From Atkinsonella hypoxylon (lineage: Eukaryota > Ascomycota > Sordariomycetes > Hypocreales > Clavicipitaceae): a DNA stretch of 32,386 nt. Position 1 is the stretch's first letter; every line of letters starts with the position of its first letter. Under the pieces are notes generated by a model that made no database searches, had not been told where the DNA came from, and saw only the letters and a list, made by a program, of their open reading frames with translations. Position numbers and translations under genes: made by a program. Of this stretch, positions 10,789 to 21,655 are shown one piece after another. The DNA is taken from assembly GCA_000729835.1 (NCBI GenBank), contig JFHB01000281.1, positions 1 through 32,386 on the forward strand. Reading direction: 5' to 3'.

Positions 10789-13700
10789 TTATTTACCGGC
10801 CGAGCGTGGTGTAGCGTCCTCATCGCCACCCAGTGACGTGTCCGGGGGGTTTGAAACTGCTGGCCGCGGCGTGGCATTTGCACAGTCCAACGTGCCGACT
10901 CGTTCCTCAAGTTGTTGCTTGTGATTTGGGTCCTGTTGAGCGGTAGTCGCGGCTCTATCTGCTGCTGCAAGAATCGGCGTACCCATCTCTTGCGAAGGTG
11001 TGGTTGCAACTTGTGTCATTGCCTCGGAGGTGCTCTCTGACCCAAATGTGACGCTATCGTGGCTATCAGCACGCATCATTTCGATGCCAAGCTTAGAGCT
11101 AGGGAGTGCGGATTTGCCCTGAAGCGGCTTGCTGCTGCGACGGCGATGCCGTCCTTTTGCGCTACCGGCGTCTTCATCCTCATCATCGGCGGACTCGGTG
11201 CCCTCTAGGCCCTTCTTATCGCCACCGCTTTCACTTCTCGTCCTTGGCCAACTCCCAGAGCGGAGATGTTCAATTTGGCCAGGTGCCGACTGTTGGGTCA
11301 GAAGCGGCGGGATGGCTTTCGGTGATTCGCACGCACCAGAGATTATGTCACCTTCAGCGATACCCAGACCACTTTCGTCCCAATCTCCCGTTACTTTGCG
11401 GCTGATAACAACAGGAAGGTCATCCGTGGTCACAGATTCCGAGTCTCCGAACATGCTCGAAGTGATAGAGTCTTCGCGACTAGAAATCATGGCTGACGAG
11501 TGGCGGCCGGGGAAAGCAGATACGCTAGATGTTGGGCTATCATCCGAGCGCGTGTTTGCCTTCTTGAGGCCGGTGGGCGGTGGGTAAGGTAAAGGTCCTG
11601 ACATTATTCGACTAGGGGAAGCGGGTCGCCATTGACATAGACTTCGTAATACTTCCGTCAACTTCGATGAGCTGATAGGTTTCTCAATCAATGAATCGAA
11701 ATGATGTGGCGCCTGCAACTCCTTAAGATATGCAGTGATAGCCACGATTGGAGTATGCGAATTGGCATTCTTTGTCTCTCGAATCATTCGTGCCACATCG
11801 ACTCCACTGATTTGTGGCAATTTGTACTCCAGGAAAATTACGTCGAACTGGATCTCGCTCATGGCATATCGTACAGCTTCAGACCCATTGGCCACTGAAA
11901 TAGTTCTACATCGCAGCTTTTCTAGAAGCTTTTCCATGACCATCCTCGAAACAGGGTGGTCCTCACAAATCAAGACATCCAGCGGTCTGAAAGTAGGGCC
12001 GTTGTCAAATGCAATCTGAGAAAGTCGACGTGAACTTTGCCTGCGGCGCTGAACTCGTAGAAGCGCACTGTGCTTATCTCCTTCGTTGTCGGACGACGAT
12101 GGAGACATGTCAAAGACCTGACTCCTCCGGTTACGATGGTGTTGAAGCGCATCAGAGGTGACAGGACTGGCCTCATTAGACCCGACTGTCAGCGACCTGG
12201 AGCGCGTCACCGAGCCGCTGCCATGTCGAGGAGTGGACATCAGCTTTTGAGGCGAAAGCGCCAATGGCGCTGGTGTTGTTCCACGGCCTTTTATTGGTGA
12301 TGCTGCAACTGCCGTCGCAGCCTTAGCAAGACTAGGTGGCACTTTAGGAACGTCCAACCCGGACAGAGGCTGCGTGGTTGGGCCCGATTGGTGCGAAAGG
12401 CTGGACGAATTACTTGACGCTTTTCGTCGACCCTCAGCTCCCTGACCAGCCACGAAGGAGACCAGTAGAGGTGATGAAGGTTGAGACATGCGACTCGGGG
12501 ACGAGTTGGAATGACTGAATCCGGAAGGGGACTGAGGTCTATTGTTGGTCTTGGCGTTGGAAATAGAGCGGTGCAAGTGGGTTGACAGAACAGGACTTCC
12601 ATCAAGTGATGGCGCAGGGGACGTCACACTTACAGACCCTCCCGGGCTAATTGAAGATTGCTTGCCTTGTGCAGCCAGAGCATCAGCCCGCAGCTTCTGG
12701 ATCACATCCTTATTCGCCTTTTCAAGAACTGGCAGGTTCTTGAAAGTGAAAGCCCCGAAGTCGTCGGCCGCAACTGGTTCACTCAGTCTTCTCGATTTCA
12801 GATCTCGTACATGGGGTGGGATATGAAGTGGCATCAGCTTGCGGTTCAAAGAATTAACTTGAGATCGTACACGAGAGAGAGCATCATGCGGCCGATCAGC
12901 ATACTCTGCTCCACCCGCAGACGATTGAGGAGACAGTTGATCCTCCATTTCTTCAGCAAAGGATTGCAACACTGCACCTCTGGCATCGAAATACTCGGTG
13001 TCCTCGGGATTCTCTGGTTGTGGGACAAACTGCGCTTCATCCTCGAGCAGAGTTTGCCAATTGATTCCCTCAAACCAAGGATGACTGCGAATCTCCTCCC
13101 CGCCAGAGGAAAACTTTTCATCCTTGTTTGAGCCAAGGCGCTCTTTGGGATCCATACAAAGAAGCTTGTTGATAAGGTCTTTGGCTTCTGCTGAGATGGG
13201 TTCACAATCTGCTTCATCTGGCCATTGTATTCTGCGTGCCAAAATGTTTTCAAATACTTGCTCGGCTTCACTTGCGTGGAATGGCGGTATGCCGCATAAG
13301 AACTCGAACATGATACATCCAACTGACCACCAATCACTGGTCTCATCTTGCTTGTCTCCCTTGATAGTTTCTGGCGCCAGGTAGTCTGGAGTGCCAACAA
13401 ACCGACGATTAGTATCATCGGGGTCGAAGAGTGCCATTGGGGGTGGCATCATGTTGGAGGGTGGCAGCGAATTTCGAGTCGGTCCGTCTACACCAGGTCG
13501 AATGTTGGATTGGGTTACGATCATATCGGGAGAGCCTTGAATGACCGCTTCTTCGTCTGCAGGCATTTTGGCACCGTGAGGTTGAGATCCCAGATCAGAA
13601 TCAGTCAGGGAAAATGACGTTAGTAGATGAGCTAAAGACTCGCTGCCACCACTGTCACTTCGATGACTGCTGGAAACTCTACGATTTCCCGGCGGTACGG

Positions 13701-16575
13701 AGGAGAGACTGAAATATGATGGCTGACTGACGGTCCCAGCATCTGCTGTGATAATCGGTGTTCCGGTGGGAGAATGAGGATGGCCATGTAGGTCAAGCGA
13801 CGTTGATCGAGATGAAGCCATTGAGGTAGACCTTGCAAAAGGGCCATGCTTGAGCAGGTCAGGCGTTGAGTCTAACGTCTCGCTGTTCAGGGCACGTTTC
13901 TGTCTGCCCACCAATCCCATCCGCGATAAGCCAAAGTCGGTCAACTTCAAGTGTCCCTTCTGATCAATGAGCAAATTGTCTGGTTTGAGATCTCGATGAA
14001 TGACGTCCCTCTCGTGAAGGTGTTCCACGCCCAAAATGACTTCCCCGAGATACTTTTTGACCCATTCTTCAGGGAGCCCGCCGAGGACCTTGATTAGAGA
14101 AGCACAGTCGCCTCCATTGAGATATTCCATGACAAGATAAAGGTAGTCCTTGCTGGAGAATGTCCAATAAAGCTTTGCCACGAAGTCACTTTGGCCTTGC
14201 CACATCATAATCGCTCGCTCCGCTTTCACATTACCAACTTGATTCTTTGCCACCATGTCTGCCTTTTTTAAAACCTTGATGGCGAAATACTCGCCCGTCG
14301 ACTTCTTTTTGGAAAGATACACACTACCAAATGCACCCTTGCTGATTGGCTTGATAATTTCAAAGTCCTTGATAGACGGCTGCGCAGCACGAGCTTGGTG
14401 CGGTGCTTGGCTGGCGCCGAGACGAGGCGATGGCGGGGCTCTCATGGCAAACTCCGATATTGCTGCTGAAGATTGCCTTCTGTGATGGCGTGCAGGGTGA
14501 GAAACAGGCGAGCTTAATTCACTGGTGGCGAACATTGGCGATGCTTCAGGGGAAGTCACTCCCTCGGCATTTGGAAGAACACGTGGTTTGATTCGAAGCG
14601 GAGAAGACGGCTGGGCAGAACGAGAAGGTGATTCTTGTCTTCGCGGAGATGAAGTTCCTGGCATGACAAGACTTCGCCGATGATGTTGTCGAGTACTCGC
14701 AGCTCTTCGTAGATCCCCAAACTCAGAAATTGGTGACTCTGTCCTCGGTGCGTTGCGTGAGGTCACAGAAGACGAACGAAGGCTTACGTCTCTCTCGGCA
14801 AACTCAGTTTCATACATGAGCGACGACCCTCGTCTGGTATGGCGATATTGACCAGCGGGAACGGAGCCGCTGTCAACAGTCGAGCGTGGCGTAGGACACT
14901 CCTTCGGGCTGCTGGACCGAGTTGACGCAATCATAGATGTTGGACGCGATGAATTCGAGCCACCAGAAAGATCTATCTGACGTAGTGCTGCAGCCAATGC
15001 TGATGGACTTGATATGGACTGTTTGACATGGTCGTCAGCAGAACGACCACGTGGTTCCTCATTTGCCTCGCCTTCTATCTCAGGCTCCTGGAGGTACTCC
15101 TGTGAAGATTCATCAGTCTCATCTTCGGTTGGATCACTAAGCCTGCCCGCCGCGATCCTTGCTGCCTTTCTCATGGCCTCATCTATGCAATCCTGCACAA
15201 GAACCGCCATTTCAATACGGATTCGCTCAGCGTACTCGATAATTTTCCGATGCCGAAAAACAGCGTCAAGCTTAGCTCTTGCGACTTTCTCCGTATCAGA
15301 GCACAACAGGGCCAGCCCCTGTTCCTGCTCCATTGTATTCGTGCTGGGTGATTGCCATTGTAAGACCTGCGAAATCCTTGATTCTGACTGCGGGGACTGA
15401 GTGCGAAATTCTTCGTCATCTTGTTGTGAAGTCTCTTTCAAAGCCGGAGTGCTGATCTCGATGGCAGTATCACAAAGATCCATGAGCAACTCGACGATGC
15501 GGGCTTGGGGTCTTCGGATGGCAAATGACCGGGCTCTGGAGTGGCCAAAACCACCTGTTCGCTCGCGAGATCGAACCAGAGATGTAGCAGGAGACGACTG
15601 GGTAGATGGTGGCGGCCCAATCGACATACCTTTATACTCCGCCAGAGGACTAGAGTGTGGCTCCCCGATCATAGAGCGACTTTTTCGTGCTTCCAGTGCG
15701 TCTAATACCTTGACAATGGCATGACGGTGTTCCGTCAAGTTCTCTTGTGCCATTTGAACATCCATTTCTGCACGATGTTCTTGCAAGCATAGGTCTGTGT
15801 GTTTCTCGAACCACCAAGGAGAAATGTATCGTTCGCAGATACGGCACAATACGGAAGAAGGCGGATCACGCGTCTCCGATCCGTCCGCACCAGATTCAGC
15901 GAGCTGTGTAAGATAGCTGGCCAACAACTCGGCACCAGATCCTAACGAGTCAACGATGACATCTGGAAGATCAATTTGAATCTCCTGCGGCGCAGTCCAC
16001 GGGCGAAGCATCCACATCGTCTATCTCACGGTCAGCATGGCATTGTATTTCTGGCAATTTCAAAAGCGAGCCGGTATTCCTCTTACATGGCTCTCTCCCC
16101 CTGATGTACTATCGTACACCATAATCCCCTGAGCCTCGAGATGAGCGGTTTGGGGTTCCAGCTCTTGGACGGACTGGCCCTCACTTATCGGTGCACAGTC
16201 GTCTCTCAACTTTGACAAAGGCCCGAGCTGAACAGAAAAGCGAATTCGATAACTCTTGGAATCGTCTTTCTTCATCGACACCATCATGTCAGTGAAGACA
16301 TTTTTGTTCTCACTGACGATGAGATCTGATATAGGCCTGCTGTGTATGTCGTCGAAAGGGGTACCGACCACGTCCGACCATGACGGACTGACCCATCTCA
16401 CAGTGCCATCAAGATTCAGGTCGACAATTGCATTCAGGGTGGATTCTGCCGCCTCGCGGAGCTCTTCACGTTCATTGCGAATATCCTGGCTTAGGGATCG
16501 TTCCATAGGACTGGCTAATTTGGCTCGCAACGACGATACAGCTCGTACGGCCAGCGGGGTAGAAGGTGGTTCCAT
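10789..16575 (-). CDS. rim15: Rim15/Greatwall-type AGC kinase with PAS, zinc-binding and receiver domains
   Basis: Exons 16575-16087 and 16020-10789, with a 66-nt intron (GTAAGA donor, GCTGAC branch, ATAG acceptor), give about 1906 residues. A PAS-like segment lies at residues 46-163 (VDLNLDGTVRWVSPSW). A CCHC zinc site follows (C222, C225, H237, C241). The AGC kinase begins near 712 (GKGAFGSVY-like SKGAFGSVY, AIKVLKK) with HRD at 838-840, DFG at 858-860 and APE at 1045-1047. About 185 residues therefore separate DFG from APE, the large activation-segment insertion typical of Rim15/Greatwall. A response-regulator receiver spans about 1508-1628, with acidic pair E1516-D1517 and K1610. Glutamate 1561 stands where the phosphoacceptor aspartate is expected. 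By homology Rim15 acts below TOR/PKA, phosphorylates endosulfines and drives quiescence and stress gene expression. Identification is firm; regulation by phosphorelay is unlikely given the missing aspartate. Confidence 0.96.
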
Positions 16576-18053
16576 GACGAACCAGAACTATGCAAACTCT
16601 GCTGTCCTCGAAAATCTGCGCCGATCGGCCTTCAGGCCACGAAAGCAGCCGCTCTCTCGTGGGATAACGTGAAAGTACGGGAACCTCCAACGCCGTGATC
16701 GTATCGGGAAAGCCCTGAGTTTCTGGCAATGGTGCCAGAACTAGACCACCGCGGGAGTTGAATACATGACTGGTGGTCGCTCGCGTCGTAATCCTCGCAG
16801 CCCGTGGGAGCAATTCGACGAAATGGACGGCTCAGGAACACAAAAGCGTGCGAGATCTCACAGGCAGGATGGTAAACAAGGTCCCTGCGGGGAGCAAACG
16901 GGCACAGAGTAGCAGGAACTGCTTGCCGCTCAGAGGCAGTGACTCCACGGGCCGATTGGCGAATGTATAATGACAAATCGAGTTCCTTGACGAGGAGGAA
17001 CAGAAAGCAAGACAATGGGTAGTAAGGGCCGCGAGAAAGCAAAGGAAGTGAGGCCTCTCTCGATTACAATCGTTGTTGGCGGACTTTCCCAGATGCCGTG
17101 GTCGCGTTTCCTATCATGACACATTAAGCGGGGAAGATGTCCATTCAGCCAATCACAGCACACTATCTCCAAGCCTAGCACGCAGCCTCCTGCGATGCAT
17201 CAGCTCATGGGTCCAAAAAGTTCCCACGCACGGTTTGATGCGTTTCTAACCAAATCAGGTATACCTACACTGCATCAGACAGTTTTGTTTGAAATAATAC
17301 TGTAGACGAGGGCGTCGCACTCAGTGGGCCTCGAATCGTCTTTAGGATAATGTTCGCTGCCGTGAGCCAAGCCCTTGCTTGCTTTGCTGGCTTTCCCACC
17401 ACAAACTGAAGTCAGCACCCCATCTGACATGCATGTCAACCAATGTAGTCATCGAAATACCACTCTGATACCGGTGAAAAGGCTTGAGTAGGGAAGGATA
17501 ATCTAATCCAAAAATGACTCCTAATCAACGACACAAGATCGGAATTGGCAAAGTCTGGCTGTCTTGGAGGCTATCCTGTCTCATTCTGACCACTCGAGTT
17601 TGTCAAGGCCATGGCACCTACATGCCTGGGTCAACGGGCAGATCTGCCATGTACTCTGTGATGTGGTTTACGGATCAGATTGCAGCGTTGATCCATACTC
17701 GATGGCAGACGTCCTAGCCTGTCTGCTGATCAGTGGCCATCAAGAGTTGTATGCAGCTTCAACTGCCGCTTGCTGCACATTTAATCCCATACACCAGATT
17801 ATTTCAACTTTATTAGCCATGATCCAATTGGGCATCAAAATAGTTCTAGTAGGATGACAAAGAGACTGAACCCTGGCTAGTACACATGGTGCAAAAGATC
17901 GAAGCGGGACATGCTCAGAGGGCACATTAAGGAAGGACGGTCACAGTCGCACTGTCATACTAATGCTTATCGGAAACCCTCTCGTCTGCGTCATCAAACC
18001 TTGCAAGTCCAAAAATTCTGCAACAGAAGACGGACATGTGCAGAACGCTCAGC
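16576..18053. other. Intergenic region upstream of rim15
   Basis: This holds the rim15 promoter and 5' UTR and, toward 18,053, the 3' flank of the acyltransferase gene. Frames inside it (for example 16632-17042 minus and 17514-17857 plus) show no domain and look accidental. I see no gene. Confidence 0.65.
17149..17155 (+). promoter_or_regulatory. CCAAT box (CCAATCA) upstream of rim15
   Basis: The sequence CCAATCA matches the preferred site of the fungal Hap2/3/5 CCAAT-binding complex. It lies about 575 bp upstream of the rim15 start codon. Function is inferred only from the match; a 7-bp site can occur by chance. Confidence 0.25.
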
Positions 18054-19044
18054 TCAGGCTGTTTTATGAGCCTCTAGCCATTCACCTTTTTCAACCCACC
18101 TCTCCTCGAGCCAACGTGCCAAATCCTCGTCGGACTCTGGCAACGCGGCAAGAGGGAAACGCCTGGCATGAATATGGAACTTGTATCCAGATGCGGTGCT
18201 CAGACCTGGCGTGCTCAAGGTCTCCCACATAGAGGGTGCTTCATGGAAGACGCCACAACGCTGATATGCAATTGTGAAATCATAAACGGCTTTAACATGG
18301 GGCGCCTTTCGAAGGTGTTGAACAGTGGCGACAAAGCCCCTCGTACGGGGATAGAGTAGGTTTTTCGGCTGTGGCTTATCAGATTTCTTGCACCAGGCCT
18401 GGGACTCGTCAAATTTCTTGGGTGTATAACGGGTAGCTTCGCTGAAACTTATAAGCCCTATGAACAAGTCAGAGAGTGCCAGATGTCGAAAGATCAAGAA
18501 AAGCCATCAGCAAGAAGTCAAAGTAGGCTCTCATAGCAGGTAAGAACTGACAGGTAGGAAATTTGTCATTGACGATGCCTGAAAAGACCCGATCTAACTC
18601 AGCCCTATCCCTGAGCCAATTCCGACTGACGAGAGGCATGCCCATAGCCCATAGGCCCCAACCCAGGAAAGGGACAGCCTTGAGCTGGCTTTTAGCGAAA
18701 TATCGGCAATAACCCAGCATCCCAGAGCGCCTGGCGAGCGCCTGGACCATGTAGAAGTCAGACCATGTAACGTGATTGGAAATTACAATGGCTGATTCTT
18801 CCCTTGGCAAAGAGTCACCGGATATCTCAATCCGAGCTCCATTGAAGGACTCGAAAATAAGCTGGATCCATACCCAGACAGAATATGCAAGCCGAGACGA
18901 CATATAATAGACGGCGCTTGGTGTGAACCATGCCACGGGCAGAAGCAGCGACAGCAGGATGTCCGCCAGAAGCAGATACAAGACCCATGGTAGGGTGATC
19001 AAGATGCCCCTCAAATGGGCCCATGCTGAGATATGCCCAGCCAT
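18054..19044 (-). CDS. Lysophospholipid acyltransferase, PlsC/LPLAT family (Psi1/Cst26-LCLAT1 type)
   Basis: Exons 19044-18552 and 18457-18054 flank a 94-nt intron (18551-18458). The splice makes FPT-W-LISFSEATRY, exactly the expected motif. The product is about 298 residues. A hydrophobic N-terminal segment (residues about 12-40) should anchor it in the ER membrane. The catalytic H-x4-D motif is NHVTWSD (H91, D96). The GMPLVSRNW block near 135-143 and FSEATR near 168-173 bind the glycerophosphate head group, and LLYPRTRGF follows. The family transfers acyl chains from acyl-CoA to lysophospholipids; yeast Psi1/Cst26 sets stearate at sn-1 of phosphatidylinositol. The protein stops soon after the acyltransferase core, about 90-100 residues short of yeast Psi1 (about 396), so the C-terminal membrane part is missing or lies in an exon I could not find. 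Confidence 0.9.
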
Positions 19045-19751
19045 TGAGACACACCGACGACCAAAAAGGTGGTACCGGACCGGTTGCTGGGAAGTGGTCG
19101 ACGCAGTCTGGGAGGTCCTGGAGGGAGTGGTGGAAGTCCAGTGCGGGCTGCCACAGTTTTTGGGAGAGCTGGTGGTGTGCTAGAATTGCGAGCAGGCGGC
19201 GCTGCGAGACTGGCACGAATTGCTATCTAGGTACGGGCGTAGTTAACTAGTTAGTCAATGACAATAGTTAGTTAGCACAACCTTTCCACACGTGTTACAT
19301 ACCTAGGTTATGTGGCAAGGCGGGTCTGGTTCTGGTGGATGGAATATTGATGTCATTTGCGGAGTATTTCCGTCCGGATCGAAATGAACAGCACCGACCA
19401 TCACCTTTCCTGTTGCAGGCCTGGACTGTGAATGCCTCGCAAGTATCGGTGGAGTTATCCCTTTGATAGTAGCGCATATCGACCACGGGGCCTCGTCCCA
19501 TCGAGTATGTTGTCTTCTTCGGCCGACGATGCTGAAGTTGTGCATGCAATGGTGCATGCAATGGTGCGTTTCTCCACAAGGTTAAAGGCAGGCATTGATT
19601 GATGCTTTGCCAACTCACCACGTCCAGCGGCAGCAGCGGCAATAACGCATCGTCCGTAGACTTGTATTTGTGACGCTTTTGTTTCCGCCGTAAAAGGGCT
19701 ATATGTTGGTCCGTGTGAGTTGGCATGCGTCCTGATACCCTACGGACATGG
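19045..19751. other. Intergenic region with short repeats and a possible Cys-containing relic
   Basis: The stretch lies between the acyltransferase start and the APH-like pseudogene. It contains a CATACCTAGGT element near 19,300 and a 12-bp tandem duplication (GTGCATGCAATG, about 19,540-19,563). A minus-strand reading at about 19,313-19,490 includes DTCEAFTVQACN and GDGRCCSF, which looks like a piece of a small cysteine-containing protein. No start, signal peptide or complete frame can be shown, so no gene is called. Confidence 0.4.
19289..19294. promoter_or_regulatory. CACGTG E-box-like palindrome upstream of the acyltransferase gene
   Basis: CACGTG sits inside the 8-bp palindrome ACACGTGT, about 245 bp upstream of the acyltransferase start codon. 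bHLH factors such as fungal Pho4/Cbf1/Ino2-Ino4 relatives bind such cores. The role here is a guess based on position and match alone. Confidence 0.25.
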
Positions 19752-20654
19752 TCACAGGGAATACTCTGCAAATGTCTGAAACTCGTTTTCGAAAGGTTGT
19801 GTGACCTGTGTGCATTCCACTCTATATAGCATCTTGCAGTACTCCTAATATCCCGGATACTAACTAACCCGCCTGCTCCCAGTACACAATATACAATACC
19901 CATAATGCGCCAAGGGCCTGGAGGGTCCAAGATCTACGGAATAGACACACCCTGTAACTATTCGGCAAGAATTCCCGAAGAGGACCCATACTTTTTCTTA
20001 ACGTAGGTACTTGCCGAGTGGCAGCAGCAAGCAGCCAGTTATTAAACGACTTAATAGTCGGAAATAGTCCTTTCTTATAGTCAAGCTTAAAAAACCTATC
20101 TTGTACGGTTCCCCCGTTGATAGATCCTGTGATGGTAGTCAGCATAGTAACCAACAGACGTACAGTGACGTACCAATAAAGCGCTCGGAAGAATCTTGCC
20201 TAAGTTTTCTTAAAGCTTGGATAATGCGGCTTAACTCGCCACAAAATTCCCGAGCGTCGGCTGTACTTCTTGTAACGTTTTCTCAGGAACAAGACTTATA
20301 TATATAAACAAAATTTTAATTGCTGTATTTCCTCCAGCTAAGAACTTTCGGTACCGGGACTTCGTTGTTGGAGAACCTTTTTGTCTGAGCGCCCTTATCG
20401 TTTAAACCTCTTCGAGCCTGAAATATGAAGAATAACCGAATTTTAACAGCAAGGTTTAAATGCGGCCACTTTACAACGGTGTCTGCGAGGCCTAGGTATT
20501 GCTGGAAAATTGCGATTGCGGCCGGCGAAGGCAGCTGGGCCGATAATTACCCAGACTGGAAAAAAGAAGTGTCGCGGAAATCCATGTCAGCCTCCGAAAT
20601 GTTAGGCAAGGAAGCGATATTGACATGCAATAAATCATTATTTTCCGTGGTCAT
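19752..20654 (-). pseudogene. Decayed APH-family (aminoglycoside/choline phosphotransferase-like) kinase gene
   Basis: Reading the minus strand from an ATG at 20654, pieces appear in the expected order of a fungal APH-family protein but in different frames. They are MDFRDTSFF and LPSP near the N-terminus, VPVPKVLSW, then FIYISLVPEKTLQ. Next come REFCGELSRIIQALRKL, ERFIG joined over a likely intron (GTACGT...CACAG, about 20184-20136) to SINGG, FNNWL, YWEQAG and EYCKMLY. In-frame stops occur after SFFQSG (TAA, 20549-20547) and after WRKYSN. Frame shifts occur before ISLV and after QPTL. A TAG replaces the expected Trp codon in the GY-W-EYC motif. The usual catalytic HGDL stretch is not preserved. 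The G-to-A change at that Trp fits repeat-induced point mutation or simple decay. These phosphotransferase-like proteins are abundant in filamentous fungi and mostly of unknown substrate. Confidence 0.75.
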
Positions 20655-21039
20655 GGTTGATGCTTGAGATGAAATTGACAGGGCACGTAAACCCTTTGAG
20701 TGCCCGAGGGCGCCAAACGGGTCACGAATTGGCTGGTGGGCCAATCAGGACTAGCGGTCATTAGAGGGATCACTCTATGCTATGATAGAAGTACCCATAA
20801 TTTCCAAAGAGCCTCACATTTACCGAAGGTGGGTGGGTCCCGTGACCTCGTTGGCGCCTTCGAGCACTTACAGGGCTATCAAAGCTCGTTCATAAAAAAA
20901 GCTCGAGGTCATTATACATTCATGTTTAGAATTGAAGCTCTGAAGTTTCCATTCTTATTCTCAGCGACCACAGATTCTCCTGTTCAATTAGCATTTCAAC
21001 ACCACCAGCTACTGCGGCCCCGTCCCGTTTGCCACTGAT
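20655..21039. other. Intergenic region between divergent relics
   Basis: About 385 bp between the starts of two decayed genes that point away from each other. Apart from the inverted CCAAT pair I see no supported feature. The open frame at 20700-21038 shows no domain. Confidence 0.5.
20727..20747. promoter_or_regulatory. Inverted pair of CCAAT boxes between two decayed genes
   Basis: AATTGGC and GCCAATCA face each other with a short spacer. They lie about 80 bp upstream of the pseudogene start at 20654 and about 290 bp upstream of the plus-strand relic at 21040. The arrangement suggests a former shared divergent promoter. This is inference from motif and position. Confidence 0.3.
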
Positions 21040-21540
21040 ATGACTTGTCGTGCGGTATATCTAGCCAAGTCTCGTGCAGCTGCAAGCCAACGCGCCCAAT
21101 TTTCCATCTTAATTCCATATTCCCCAGATAGCAGCAATGATCTCACCCAGAATTTTAAGTCTTCATCCACTAAAGGCACTGTTATTCACGTCGTCGGCGA
21201 GCCTGTTATGAGCGGGTATGTGCTTGAATTCAAGAGAATATATGATTGCAGCACTTCGCGAGATCTCCAACAGCTGGTTTTACTAAATTACGTAGACTCC
21301 GGCAGTTAATACGATCATCCGTACATCGAGCTTAGGAGAGAAAGCCATCTGAGGTGACTCCACCTCCCAGGGGTCAAAACGTTCGAGCCCTTATTGATGA
21401 TGTATGTTGTACATTCAGCTGCGATGGCGGATATCGCTGACAACGCGGCAGATTGATACCAAAAGATGTCAGGAGTGGACTATGGAGTACCTCTCCCCGG
21501 CTCGAGAAGGCTGACACTTCTGGTCGGCTCCTGGAGCCGG
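21040..21540 (+). pseudogene. Relic of a small fungal protein with the GTLIHVVGxPMxGYxxEFKRNY-type core
   Basis: The first exon-like frame, 21040-21309 (89 codons), has AKSR, QRAQFSILIPY, GTVIHVVGEP and GYVLEFKRIYD in order. I recognise this from memory as a common small protein of ascomycete genomes with no established function. The frame then meets a TAA. Continuation of the family pattern is visible in another frame as SEVTPPPRGQNVRALIDDV (about 21341-21405), interrupted by a TAG just before it. A further fragment, LIPKDVR, occurs near 21452-21472. At least one frameshift and one stop are needed to connect them, so the locus looks decayed, although undetected short introns could explain part of this. 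Family memory is the weak point of this call. Confidence 0.5.
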
Positions 21541-21655
21541 TTTAGACGTAGTACTTCCTTGTGGCTCGTGAGAAAGTTTCTCTGTGTAATGGAATGCGTT
21601 GTTGGACCCCAAGACTTGAGACCCGAATCGGCCATTGAACTATTTGGTGACATAA

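Noticed and set aside
17514..17857. Overlapping plus-strand frames between rim15 and the acyltransferase gene
   Set aside because: Two short frames without domains or a plausible exon structure; treated as chance.
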